This document shows, piece after piece, positions 24,816 to 33,053 of a stretch of DNA of 64,000 bases. A program made the translations under genes and the position numbers. Origin of the DNA: Rhizobium sp. P32RR-XVIII. GTDB taxonomy: Bacteria; Pseudomonadota; Alphaproteobacteria; Rhizobiales; Rhizobiaceae. Position 1 is the first letter of the stretch. Each line of letters opens with the position of its first letter. Under the pieces are notes generated by a model that was not told the origin of the DNA, did no database searches, and worked only from the letters and a program-made list of their open reading frames with translations. The stretch spans positions 62,001 through 126,000 of the forward strand of contig NZ_JABAIH010000004.1 in NCBI RefSeq assembly GCF_012641395.1. Direction: 5' to 3'.

Positions 24816-25793
24816 TTAATGCGATGCGCTGAGCTTCGCATATTGCCGCCGATACTCAGCCGGCGTCACGCCGACTTGCCGCGTGAAGGCCCGTCGCAGC
24901 GTATCGGCATCGGCAAAGCCGCATTCGGAAGCGACCTGCTTTGGTGCGTGGCCCCCTTCCAACAGGGTTCGCGCGGCCGTGATACGGGCAGCCTCCACCC
25001 AGGCGGCCGGTGTCGTGCCGACCTCGTCGCGGAACAGCCGCGCGAAATGGCGCGGGCTGAGTTCCATCCGGTGCGCCAGTGCGGCAACGCTGTGGTCCGC
25101 GGCCGGATTGACGGCAATCCAGCGCTGCACTTCCTGCAATGCGGACCGGCCGGCGGGCGCGGCTTCGCCCTTCCGGCTGAACTGCATCTGCCCGCCTGGC
25201 CGCTTGAAGAACATGACGAGCTGGCCTGCGACCCTCATCGCGACATCGCGCCCTAAATCCTCCTCGACGAGCGCAAGCGCCAGATCGAGCCCGGCGGTAA
25301 CGCCGGCAGCGGTTCGCAATGGTCCGTCCCGGACATGGATGGCATCGGCCTCGACGGTCACTGTGGGATAGGTTTTGGCGAGCGTGTCAGCCACCGCCCA
25401 GTGCGTCGTGATCCGGCGCCCGTCAAGAAGGCCGGCCGCAGCCAGCATGAAGGCGCCGCTGCAGACGGAACCGTAGCGCCTCGCCTTCGGTGCTGCCCGG
25501 CGCAGCCATGCAATCATCTTTGCGCCGGGTGCGATCTCCGCCGCATTGGGGCAACCGGCGACGAGCAAGGTATCGATCTTCGGGATGTCGTCGCCCACGA
25601 CGTAGTCCGTGACAAGCCGCGCGCCCGAAGAACTGCGGATATGGCCGTGCTCCACTGCGATCACCAGCAGCCGGTAGATCTCCTTGCCCGCCTGGACATT
25701 GGCCTCGGCGAAGACGTCGAGCGGGCCTGAGACGTCGAGGAGCTGTACGCCTGGAACGGCGAGGATGGCGATGGTCTTCGTTTTGTTTGTCAC
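24816..25793 (-). CDS. GlxA-family transcriptional regulator (DJ-1/PfpI plus AraC)
   Basis: Regulator of 325 residues with an N-terminal DJ-1/PfpI-like domain (GSVCSGAFMLAAAGLL near residue 108, containing the cysteine of the fold) and a C-terminal AraC domain with two helix-turn-helix units, RHFARLFRDEVGTTPAAWV and the later CGFADADTLRRAFTRQVG. GTG 25793 is favoured by a GGAG nearby. It diverges from the HD-domain gene 110 bases away and may control it. GlxA-type proteins often sense small metabolites. Confidence 0.85.
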   Translation of the reverse strand: MTNKTKTIAILAVPGVQLLDVSGPLDVFAEANVQAGKEIYRLLVIAVEHGHIRSSSGARLVTDYVVGDDIPKIDTLLVAGCPNAAEIAPGAKMIAWLRRAAPKARRYGSVCSGAFMLAAAGLLDGRRITTHWAVADTLAKTYPTVTVEADAIHVRDGPLRTAAGVTAGLDLALALVEEDLGRDVAMRVAGQLVMFFKRPGGQMQFSRKGEAAPAGRSALQEVQRWIAVNPAADHSVAALAHRMELSPRHFARLFRDEVGTTPAAWVEAARITAARTLLEGGHAPKQVASECGFADADTLRRAFTRQVGVTPAEYRRQYAKLSASH

Positions 25794-25903
25794 GGCAGCG
25801 TCCGCTCCGGTCAGGTTTTGGCAGTAAATGACGTGTTGCGTCGATTGAGGACAATTTCTGCCGCTTTTACTCTCGACCTTGTCCAACCGCAAGGAGATAA
25901 ACC

Positions 25904-26545
25904 ATGACACTTTCGATCGATGGCATCAGCATCCCCGACAGCAGGCTTGCGCGAGAGATAACCGCGCTGGTTCGCGATACGGAATCGTCGCTGCTTTTTC
26001 ACCATTCCAGCCGCGTTTACTATTTCGCGGCGCTCGCCGGGAAACGGCGCGGCCTGAGCTTCGATCCGGAGCTGCTCTATGCCGGCGCCATGTTTCACGA
26101 CATGGGGCTGACCCACCAGCACAGCAGCGCGGATGAGCGCTTCGAGGTCGACGGCGCCAATGCCGCCCGCGATTTTCTCAAGAGCCACGGCATTTCGCAG
26201 GCCGATATCGATACCGTCTGGACGGCAATTGCGCTGCACACCACTCCCGGCATACCGCAACACATGCATCCTGTCGTGGCACTGGTCACGGCCGGCGTCG
26301 AGATGGACGTGCTGGGGCTGGCCTACAAGGAATACAGCGATGCCGAGCGCGAGGCGGTGGTGCATGCCCATCCGCGCGGCGATCACTTCAAGGAAAACAT
26401 CATCCAGACCTTCTATGACGGCATCAAGCACAAGCCGGAAACGACGTTTGGCAACGTCAAGGCCGACGTTCTCGCGGACAAGGATCCGCATTTCCACCGC
26501 GGCAATTTCTGCAGCGTCATCCGTTGCTCGCACTGGGCAAGCTGA
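25904..26545 (+). CDS. HD-domain hydrolase, cyanamide-hydratase-like
   Basis: Protein of 213 residues with HD-superfamily metal motifs: FHHSSRVYYFA near residue 32, AMFHDMGLTHQH near 63 and ALHTTPGIPQHMHP near 107. The order and spacing resemble the cyanamide hydratase family of HD hydrolases, though the physiological substrate is unknown. An AAGGAGATAAACC precedes the start. It is divergent from a GlxA-type regulator. A hairpin follows the stop. Confidence 0.75.
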   Translation: MTLSIDGISIPDSRLAREITALVRDTESSLLFHHSSRVYYFAALAGKRRGLSFDPELLYAGAMFHDMGLTHQHSSADERFEVDGANAARDFLKSHGISQADIDTVWTAIALHTTPGIPQHMHPVVALVTAGVEMDVLGLAYKEYSDAEREAVVHAHPRGDHFKENIIQTFYDGIKHKPETTFGNVKADVLADKDPHFHRGNFCSVIRCSHWAS

Positions 26546-26555
26546 CGAGAGACAT

Positions 26556-26581
26556 GGGCCGCTGCCAGCAGGTAGCGGCCC
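26556..26581 (+). terminator. hairpin after the HD gene
   Basis: GGGCCGCT at 26556-26563 pairs with AGCGGCCC at 26574-26581, with an outer CGAGAG/CTCTCG extension. It lies 11 bases after the stop. The downstream T content is weak, so terminator strength is uncertain. Confidence 0.45.
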
Positions 26582-26674
26582 TCTCGTTAGGGCTGCTCCT
26601 TTCCCATCGATAATTTTTGCTGCGCCGTGTCGGAAGCCGGGTTACTCCTTCGTCATTGAGAGGAGGAGTAACAG

Positions 26675-27049
26675 ATGCTCTACGCGATCCTTTGCTATGC
26701 CAACGAAGAGACGGTCTTCTCCTGGTCCAAGGAGGAGGAAGACGCCGTCATGGCGAAACTCCATGCAGTGCAGGCACCGGTCGCCAGGGCCGGCAAGCTT
26801 GGTCCGGTCGGACGGCTGATGCCGACGACGGCTGCGACCACCGTGCGCAAGGGCAAGGAAGAGCCGCTCGTACTCGATGGTCCCTTTGCCGAAACCAAGG
26901 AAGCGCTGCTCGGTTTCTACGTCGTCGATTTCGAGACCCTCGATGAGGCAATCGCCTTCTCGAAGGAGCTCTCGGCGGTCAATCCCGGCTCGACATCCTA
27001 TGAAATTCGGCCGTTCTATGTCTTCCGGCCCGGAGAAGCAGCCGCATGA
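26675..27049 (+). CDS. YciI/DGPF-domain protein
   Basis: Protein of 124 residues with the diagnostic LDGPFAETKEALLGFYVVD near residue 67, the DGPF motif of YCII-related proteins. The ATGA overlap at 27046-27049 joins it to the sigma factor gene. DGPF proteins are the standard partners of ECF42 sigma factors. Start ATG 26675 follows a GAGGAG. Role unknown. Confidence 0.88.
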   Translation: MLYAILCYANEETVFSWSKEEEDAVMAKLHAVQAPVARAGKLGPVGRLMPTTAATTVRKGKEEPLVLDGPFAETKEALLGFYVVDFETLDEAIAFSKELSAVNPGSTSYEIRPFYVFRPGEAAA

Positions 27050-28305
27050 CAGATATTGCCTGGATCGACGTTGCGCTGACTGCTGCCCGGCCGAAGGCTC
27101 TGGGAGCGCTGCTGCGTTACTTCCGCAATCTCGACATCGCGGAAGAAGCGTTTCAAGAGGCATGCCTGCGCGCGATCCGCACCTGGCCGGACAAGGGCCC
27201 GCCGCGTGACCCGACCGCCTGGTTGATCTTCGTCGGCCGCAACAGCGGTATCGACGCCGTGCGCAAGCAGTCGAAGACCCAGGCGCTGCCCGACGAGGAC
27301 CTGATTTCCGACAAAGAGGATGCCGAAGGCGAACTCGCTGACCGGCTCGACGACTCCAACTATCGTGACGATATCCTGCGGCTGCTTTTCATCTGCTGCC
27401 ATCCGGACCTGCCGGCGACGCAGCAGATCGCGCTGGCGCTGCGCATCGTTTCCGGCCTTTCCGTACAGCAGATCGCGCGCGCCTTTCTCGTCGGCGAAAG
27501 CGCCATGGAGCAGCGCATCACCCGCGCCAAGGCGCGAGTCGCCAAAGCTGGCGTGCCTTTCGAAACGCCGGGACCCGAGGAACGGGCGGAACGGCTGTCG
27601 ATCGTCTCGACGATGATCTATCTCATCTTCAACGAGGGCTACTCGCAGGGCGATCCGAAATGCGAGGCGGCTGCCTTCAGCGACGAGGCGATCCGGCTCG
27701 GACGCCTGATGCTCCGCATTTTTCCGGGTGAGCCTGAGATCATGGGTCTCCTGGCGTTGATGCTGCTGCAGATATCGCGGCGCGAGGCGCGCTTCGATGC
27801 CAACGGCGAACTGGTCTTGCTCGAAGACCAGGACCGCTCGCGCTGGAACCATGCACTGATCAACGAAGCGCTGAACCTGCTCGACAAGGCGATCCGCCAT
27901 CGCCAGCCTGGTCCCTACCAGTTGCAGGCGGCGATTGCCGCCCTCCATTCGCGGGCGAAGCGCGCCGAGGATACCGACTGGGCAGAGATCGATCTGCTCT
28001 ACGGCGTGCTCGAGCGCGTTCATCCGTCTCCGGTCGTCACGCTCAATCGCGCTGTCGCGGTCTCGAAGCTCAAGGGGCCGGAGGAGGCATTGCAGCTCGT
28101 CGAAACGCTCGGCGAAAAGCTTAACGGCTACTTTTACTATCATGGCCTGCGCGGCGGGCTGCTGAAGCAGATGGGGCGAGTGAAAGAGGCGCGCGAAGCC
28201 TTCGATCATGCGATCGCGCTTGCGAATTCCGCTGCCGAAGCGGCTCACATCCGCCTGCAGATCGACAAGCTGCAGAGCGAGCCAGCGCACCCGGCCGCGA
28301 AATAA
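27046..28305 (+). CDS. ECF42-type RNA polymerase sigma factor with C-terminal helical (TPR-like) domain
   Basis: Protein of 419 residues: a sigma-2 region with RNLDIAEEAFQEACLRAIRTWP near residue 27, the sigma-4 helix-turn-helix GLSVQQIARAFLVGESAMEQRI near 140, then a long C-terminal helical domain containing FNEGYSQGD and PSPVVTLNRAVAVSKL. That layout, with a linked DGPF gene, defines the ECF42 group. No anti-sigma gene is nearby; the C-terminal domain is thought to act as the control part. It likely governs its own small cassette. Confidence 0.88.
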   Translation: MTDIAWIDVALTAARPKALGALLRYFRNLDIAEEAFQEACLRAIRTWPDKGPPRDPTAWLIFVGRNSGIDAVRKQSKTQALPDEDLISDKEDAEGELADRLDDSNYRDDILRLLFICCHPDLPATQQIALALRIVSGLSVQQIARAFLVGESAMEQRITRAKARVAKAGVPFETPGPEERAERLSIVSTMIYLIFNEGYSQGDPKCEAAAFSDEAIRLGRLMLRIFPGEPEIMGLLALMLLQISRREARFDANGELVLLEDQDRSRWNHALINEALNLLDKAIRHRQPGPYQLQAAIAALHSRAKRAEDTDWAEIDLLYGVLERVHPSPVVTLNRAVAVSKLKGPEEALQLVETLGEKLNGYFYYHGLRGGLLKQMGRVKEAREAFDHAIALANSAAEAAHIRLQIDKLQSEPAHPAAK

Positions 28306-28408
28306 ATTTCAAGAAAAATGACTGGTGATGTCGGGACGGCGATTGCCGGGACGTCCTTGCAACAACCTGACGGAAAACAGGTTTCGCTCAACAGGAGGAA
28401 TGCCGAAA

Positions 28409-28876
28409 ATGACTGCCGAAGCAACACATGAACTCGTTCTCGTCCGCGAATTCGATGCTCCGCGTGAGAAGATCTTCAAGGCCTGGACGGATCCTGAACT
28501 CATGAAGGAATGGTTCGTCCCGCGCCCCTGGACCATCACAAAGGTCGAGAGCGACGTCCGCCCGGGCGGTTCGAGCCTTGTCGTCATGCGCGGTCCGGAA
28601 GGTCAGGAATTTCCAAATCGCGGTGTCTACCTGGAGGTCGTCGAAAACGAGAAGCTCGTCTTCACGGATGCCTATACCAGCGCCTGGGTTCCCTCCGAAA
28701 AGCCCTTTATGACCGCCACGGTCCTTCTCGAAGACCTGGGTAACGGCCGAACCAAGTACACGGCCAAGGTGGTGCATTGGCGCGCTGAAGACAAGGAAGC
28801 GCACGAAAAGATGGGCTTCCATGAAGGCTGGGGGAAGGCGGCCGATCAGCTCGCCGAGCTTCTCGCGCGCCTCTGA
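28409..28876 (+). CDS. SRPBCC/AHSA1-family protein
   Basis: Protein of 155 residues with the Bet v1/START-like pattern VLVREFDAPREKIFKAWTDP followed by LMKEWFVPRPWTI, then a beta-rich middle and GFHEGWGKAADQLAELLARL at the end, typical of the AHSA1 group. An AGGAGG stands ten bases before ATG 28409; ATG 28400 is in the same frame but too close to it. It follows the ECF42 gene and may belong to the cassette. Ligand unknown. Confidence 0.82.
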   Translation: MTAEATHELVLVREFDAPREKIFKAWTDPELMKEWFVPRPWTITKVESDVRPGGSSLVVMRGPEGQEFPNRGVYLEVVENEKLVFTDAYTSAWVPSEKPFMTATVLLEDLGNGRTKYTAKVVHWRAEDKEAHEKMGFHEGWGKAADQLAELLARL

Positions 28877-28978
28877 CGCTCGAAGCAGTTCAAGCCGGCG
28901 CTGAAGCGGTTTCGATCCAGAATCCGCCAGCGCCCGCAACCCTTTGATTTTGGATTCGGATTGGCAACGGCTTATATA

Positions 28979-28996
28979 TGTAGTAACGTTTCTACA
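28979..28996. promoter_or_regulatory. dyad operator before the Phd/PIN genes
   Basis: The 18-base element TGTAGTAACGTTTCTACA is 16/18 symmetric, with outer arms TGTAG and CTACA. It sits 15 bases before the antitoxin start and follows a TATATA stretch. It is a plausible site for autorepression by the Phd-type antitoxin. Confidence 0.6.
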
Positions 28997-29010
28997 TAGA
29001 GGTGGCTGCC

Positions 29011-29262
29011 ATGACAGTTATGACCAGCAGGGAATTCAACCAGGACAGCAGCGGCGCGAAGAAAGCGGCCGCGAAGGGGCCGGTATTCATTACCGATCGC
29101 GGCAAGCCGTCGCATGTTCTGTTGACTATCGAGGAATATAGCAAGCTCGCGCAAAAAGGGCCGAGTATTGCGGAGCTTTTCTATTCTCCGGGCGCGGACG
29201 AGATCGAGTTCGAGCCGCCGAGGATTGATGATTTCGGGCTGAAGCCTGCCGATTTTTCCTAA
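29011..29262 (+). CDS. Phd/YefM-type antitoxin
   Basis: Protein of 83 residues with the Phd fold: TSREFNQDSSGAKKAAAKG and VFITDRGKPSHVLLTIEEY, then a charged C-terminal tail that would contact the toxin. ATG 29011 is six bases after AGAGGTGG; a GTG at 29002 is less likely. The stop TAA directly abuts the toxin ATG. A dyad operator lies upstream. Confidence 0.86.
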   Translation: MTVMTSREFNQDSSGAKKAAAKGPVFITDRGKPSHVLLTIEEYSKLAQKGPSIAELFYSPGADEIEFEPPRIDDFGLKPADFS

Positions 29263-29685
29263 ATGTATCTCCTTGATACGAATGTTCTGTCGGAGTTCCG
29301 CAAGCTGCTTACCGGCAAGGCAGATCATGTCTTTGCCGAATGGTTCTCCGAGATTCCTTCCGAGCGTCTCTATATCTCGGTCATAACGCTTTTCGAGATT
29401 GAGAACGGGATATTGAGGCTGGAGCGGCGCGATGCTGAGCAAGCGTCGGTCTTGCGGCACTGGTTCGTGCAGGCGAGGGCGCAATTACAAGGCCGCATCA
29501 TCGACATCGACCAGGGTATTGCGTTACGTTGTGCTGCCTTGCACGTACCCGATCCTCGCTCGATGCGAGATTCGTTTATTGGAGCGACGGCGATGGTGCA
29601 TGGGCTGACGCTGTTAACCCGCAACGTTCGCGATTTCCAGGCGATGGATATCGAGATCGTCAATCCGTGGGATCGCGCGGCCTGA
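29263..29685 (+). CDS. vapC: PIN-domain (VapC-type) RNase toxin
   Basis: Protein of 140 residues beginning MYLLDTNVLSEFRK with the first catalytic aspartate at residue 5, then TLFEIENGI (glutamate near 45), RDSFIGATA and TRNVRDF with further acidic residues, the standard PIN active site. Start codon directly follows the antitoxin stop. All acidic residues are present, so activity is expected. Homologues cleave tRNA or other RNA. Confidence 0.86.
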   Translation: MYLLDTNVLSEFRKLLTGKADHVFAEWFSEIPSERLYISVITLFEIENGILRLERRDAEQASVLRHWFVQARAQLQGRIIDIDQGIALRCAALHVPDPRSMRDSFIGATAMVHGLTLLTRNVRDFQAMDIEIVNPWDRAA

Positions 29686-29798
29686 CACAGCCGCGAAAGC
29701 TTCATATCACAATCTGTGATCGCGGATTTCAACAACTTAAATTTGTTCCCTTTTTGTGGCCGCGCTAGTGTTTTTCATCGTTTACGAGCGAGGCCTCT

Positions 29799-30299
29799 AT
29801 GCCAATCAGAATCCAACCCATTACGATACAGCTTATAGAAGCCTATCGCGCCGTCCTCGACGCTGTCGCACGCGAACGGAAATATCTGTCGCGCGAGAGC
29901 GCCCCGCCGATCGAGCAGACCAGGACATTTGTGCTTGGCAATATAGAGGCCGGTAATCCTCATCTTTTGGCGATGGATGGTGAAGCCGTGGTTGGCTGGT
30001 GCGATGTGCGGCGCAACTCGGACTTTAACACGAGGCATAGCGGCACGCTCGGAATGGGTTGCTTGCCAGTTTATCGCAATCGCGGGATTGGGCAGGCTCT
30101 TCTTGGCGAGACGATCGCCGCGGCAAGGCGCATCGGACTCACGCGTATCGAGCTTAGCGTCTACGCGTCAAACCATGCGGCAATAAGGCTTTATGAAAAG
30201 ATGGGCTTTGTCAAAGAGGGTATCCGCCGAAACGCGATCTTTCATGATGGCGCCTATGACGACACTTTTATCATGGCCATCGTTGATTGCACGCAATAG
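29799..30299 (+). CDS. GNAT-family acetyltransferase
   Basis: Protein of 166 residues with the acetyl-CoA loop LGMGCLPVYRNRGIGQALL near residue 83, and C-terminal LYEKMGFVKEGIRRNAIF. It resembles amino-acid N-acetyltransferases of the phosphinothricin type, but the substrate is unknown. No clear partner gene; the preceding toxin ends 113 bases upstream. Confidence 0.82.
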   Translation: MPIRIQPITIQLIEAYRAVLDAVARERKYLSRESAPPIEQTRTFVLGNIEAGNPHLLAMDGEAVVGWCDVRRNSDFNTRHSGTLGMGCLPVYRNRGIGQALLGETIAAARRIGLTRIELSVYASNHAAIRLYEKMGFVKEGIRRNAIFHDGAYDDTFIMAIVDCTQ

Positions 30300-30416
30300 G
30301 GGCCGTTTCGACGGCCTCACCCATCAACTGCATCGAACGATCCGATCCAGAATTTCCGGTTGCCCTTCGCCGCCGGCATTCTTATCTCCATGGCACATTC
30401 AACAGGATTGCCGACC

Positions 30417-31478
30417 ATGGAATTGGGTCTTTATACCTTCGCCGACGTGAACCCCGATCCGGCGCGCAGCAAGGGCGCTGAAGGAGCCGAGAGGCTCAAG
30501 CATCTCATCGAGGAAATCGAGCTTGCCGACCAGGTGGGGCTCGATGTGTTCGGGCTCGGCGAGCATCACCGGCCCGACTACGCCGTTTCGGCGCCTGCCG
30601 TTGCGCTTGCCGCGGCTGCAGTGAAGACGGAGAATATTCGGCTGACCAGCGCGGTGACCGTGCTTTCCTCGGACGATCCGGTGCGCGTCTTCCAGCAGTT
30701 TGCGACGCTTGACCTCATCTCGAATGGCCGTGCCGAGATCATGGCGGGGCGCGGTTCGTTCATCGAGTCCTTCCCGCTCTTCGGTTATAACCTCGAAGAT
30801 TACGACCAGCTCTTCGAAGAGAAGCTCGATTTGTTGCTGGCGCTGCGCGAAGGCGAGGTGGTCAACTGGCAGGGCGAACTGCGTGCGCCGATCAACGGCC
30901 GAGGCGTCTATCCGCGTCCGCTGCAGGATCCGCTGCCGCTCTGGATCGCCGTCGGCGGCACGCCGCAATCCGTGGCACGTGCCGGCGCGCTCGGTCTGCC
31001 TGTGGCACTTGCGATCATCGGCGGCGAGCCGCGCCGCTTTGCGCCGCTGTTTGATCTTTACCGCGAGGCGGCGCGCCGGGCCGGGCAGGATCAGTCGAAG
31101 CTGAAGACGAGCATCAACGTCCATGGGTTCATCGCCGATACGACGGATGCGGCAGCCGACCAATTCTACGGTCCGCAGGCCGAAGTCATGAACCGCATCG
31201 GCCGCGAGCGGGGCTGGGGACCGACAAGCCGGGCGCATTTCGACATGTCGCGTGGACCTTCCGGAGCGCTCTTCGTCGGAGACCCCGAAGTGGTGGCCGA
31301 GAAGATCGTCGCACACCACAAGATCTTCAAGAACGATCGCTTCCTGTTGCAGATGGCGATCGGCCTCATGCCGCATGACCAGATCATGCGCGGTATCGAA
31401 CTCTACGGCACGAAAGTGGCTCCGCTTGTCAGAAAGGCATTGACTGACACAGGCGAAGGGGCGAAAGCCACGGCCTGA
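30417..31478 (+). CDS. LLM-class flavin-dependent oxidoreductase
   Basis: Protein of 353 residues with the luciferase-like barrel: [15 protein letters not shown] at the start, [20 protein letters not shown] near 41, [24 protein letters not shown] near 78 and [12 protein letters not shown] near 105. It resembles LLM enzymes close to the 2I7G-type structure from Agrobacterium. ATG 30417 has AGGA upstream; ATG 30390 is an alternative without a site. Flavin and substrate not determinable. Confidence 0.83.
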   Translation: MELGLYTFADVNPDPARSKGAEGAERLKHLIEEIELADQVGLDVFGLGEHHRPDYAVSAPAVALAAAAVKTENIRLTSAVTVLSSDDPVRVFQQFATLDLISNGRAEIMAGRGSFIESFPLFGYNLEDYDQLFEEKLDLLLALREGEVVNWQGELRAPINGRGVYPRPLQDPLPLWIAVGGTPQSVARAGALGLPVALAIIGGEPRRFAPLFDLYREAARRAGQDQSKLKTSINVHGFIADTTDAAADQFYGPQAEVMNRIGRERGWGPTSRAHFDMSRGPSGALFVGDPEVVAEKIVAHHKIFKNDRFLLQMAIGLMPHDQIMRGIELYGTKVAPLVRKALTDTGEGAKATA

Positions 31479-31519
31479 ACCCCGTGAGGACTGCGCCTTG
31501 CGGCAGGCCGGGAAAAGAG

Positions 31520-32278
31520 ATGGTAATCGAAAACGACGACGAGCTGGTTAAACTGAAGGACATCGGCCGCATCTGCGCCAACGCCATTCAGGTGATGGCA
31601 GCGTCCGTGGAGCCCGGTATGACGACGCTCGAGCTCGACGAGATTGGACGCAAGGTGCTGGAGGATGCCGGCGCGCGTTCGGCGCCGGAAGTCTGCTATC
31701 AGTTTCCGGGTGCCACTTGCATCAGCGTCAACGAGGAAATCGCTCACGGCATTCCCGGTGCGCGGGTGATCCGTCCGGGCGATCTCATCAACATCGATGT
31801 CTCGGCCGAAAAGGGCGGCTTCTTTTCCGATACCGGCGCCTCCTTTACCGTGCCACCGGTCAAGCCGAAGATCGAGAAGCTCTGCCGCGATGGCAAACGC
31901 GCGCTCTGGGTGGGTCTCAATCAGGTGAAGGCCGGCGAGCCGCTGGCGAAAATCGGCAAGGCCGTCGGCGCCTTTGCCGCAAAGAACCGGTACACGCTGG
32001 TCGCCAACCTCGCGAGCCACGGCATCGGCCGTTCGCTGCACGAGGAGCCCGGCGAGCTTTCCACCTGGCCGGACCCTTCCGAGAAGCGGATGATGACCGA
32101 AGGCCTCGTCTTCACCGTCGAACCGTTCCTGTCGCTTGGCGCGACATGGGCCGAAGGCGGTGACGATGCGTGGACGCTCTATTCCGATCCACAGGCTCCG
32201 ACCGTCCAGTTCGAGCATACGGTCGTCGCAACCCGGAACGGTCCGCTGATCTTGACGCTGCCTGATGGTGCCGTTTAA
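31520..32278 (+). CDS. map: type I methionine aminopeptidase
   Basis: Removes N-terminal methionine. The 252-residue protein has the five metal ligands in DVSAEKGGFFSDTG, SHGIGRSLHEEP, VFTVEPFLS and QFEHTVV, and SVNEEIAHGIPG near residue 69. ATG 31520 follows GGGAAAAGAG. Rhizobia usually carry more than one map copy, so this could be a secondary paralogue. It lies directly downstream of the LLM gene. Confidence 0.9.
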   Translation: MVIENDDELVKLKDIGRICANAIQVMAASVEPGMTTLELDEIGRKVLEDAGARSAPEVCYQFPGATCISVNEEIAHGIPGARVIRPGDLINIDVSAEKGGFFSDTGASFTVPPVKPKIEKLCRDGKRALWVGLNQVKAGEPLAKIGKAVGAFAAKNRYTLVANLASHGIGRSLHEEPGELSTWPDPSEKRMMTEGLVFTVEPFLSLGATWAEGGDDAWTLYSDPQAPTVQFEHTVVATRNGPLILTLPDGAV

Positions 32279-32305
32279 CGGCGCTTGCTGCCTAAGCGTT
32301 TGCGC

Positions 32306-32896
32306 TCAGCTGCGTTCCTCCGGCTTGCCGCCCTGCAGAATTTCCGTCGCGGCGCGTTCCAGGATGCTGGCGATGCGGGCGGCTTCCGCCTTCGACCACG
32401 GATAACGCACACGGAGCGCCGAGCGCAGCAGCAAGCGGGCGTCGCGGATGTTGCCGCTGTCGCGCATGAAATCCTCTTCATCATCAGTGTCGCGGTGGCG
32501 GCCATGGTGCTCCGCATCCAACATGCGGTTGACGAAAGCCATCTTCTCGCCGATGCGCTCGAGCCTGCTCAGTGTCTGCATGATCATCGCGCGATTTTCC
32601 TCGACCTTTTGCCTGCCGCGCTCAGTGATCTTGTAAAGCTTCTTCGTGCCCTCGGCTTCCACCTCGGCCAGTTCCATTTCCTCGAGATAAGTCAGCGCCG
32701 GATAGATGACGCCGGGGCTCGGAACGTAGAAGCCGCCTGAGCGCTCCTCCAGCGTCTTGATCAGCTCGTAGCCGTGGCGCGGGCGCTCTTCGAGCAGTGC
32801 CAGCAGCACGAGTTGAAGATCGCCCGCCGAAAACTTGCGGCCCATTCCCATCCGGATCGCCTCGCCGAACATGCCGCCTCGTTTGAAACCTCTCAT
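32306..32896 (-). CDS. PadR-family transcriptional regulator
   Basis: Protein of 196 residues with the PadR winged helix: LQLVLLALLEERPRHGYELI and VPSPGVIYPALTYLEEMELA near residue 57, then a helical C-terminal domain with DAEHHGRHRDTDDEED. AAGGAGC precedes ATG 32896. It diverges from an MFS transporter across a region with a direct repeat TATATCGTAA, a candidate operator. PadR regulators commonly control efflux pumps. Confidence 0.88.
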   Translation of the reverse strand: MRGFKRGGMFGEAIRMGMGRKFSAGDLQLVLLALLEERPRHGYELIKTLEERSGGFYVPSPGVIYPALTYLEEMELAEVEAEGTKKLYKITERGRQKVEENRAMIMQTLSRLERIGEKMAFVNRMLDAEHHGRHRDTDDEEDFMRDSGNIRDARLLLRSALRVRYPWSKAEAARIASILERAATEILQGGKPEERS

Positions 32897-32930
32897 GGTT
32901 TGCTCCTTTATCGTTCGATGTATCATTTGT

Positions 32931-32954
32931 TATATCGTAAAATATATATCGTAA
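32931..32954. promoter_or_regulatory. direct repeat TATATCGTAA in the PadR/MFS divergent region
   Basis: TATATCGTAA occurs at 32931-32940 and again at 32945-32954, with a 14-base period. A second element TGATC-AATC-GATCA lies at 32993-33006. The region between the divergent starts is 157 bases long. Candidate sites for PadR autoregulation and control of the transporter. Confidence 0.45.
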
Positions 32955-33053
32955 GATACTCCTTTCAAGAGACGCCCAAGAATTTGCGGAATTGATCAAT
33001 CGATCAGATTTTCTCGTTTGTCGCTGTCGTTGTGCGGCGCGATAAAGCCACGC

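Noticed and set aside
29706..29720. ATCACA-ATC-TGTGAT palindrome after the PIN toxin
   Set aside because: Half-sites are in the opposite order to a CRP site and spaced too closely; probably a terminator-like stem or chance.
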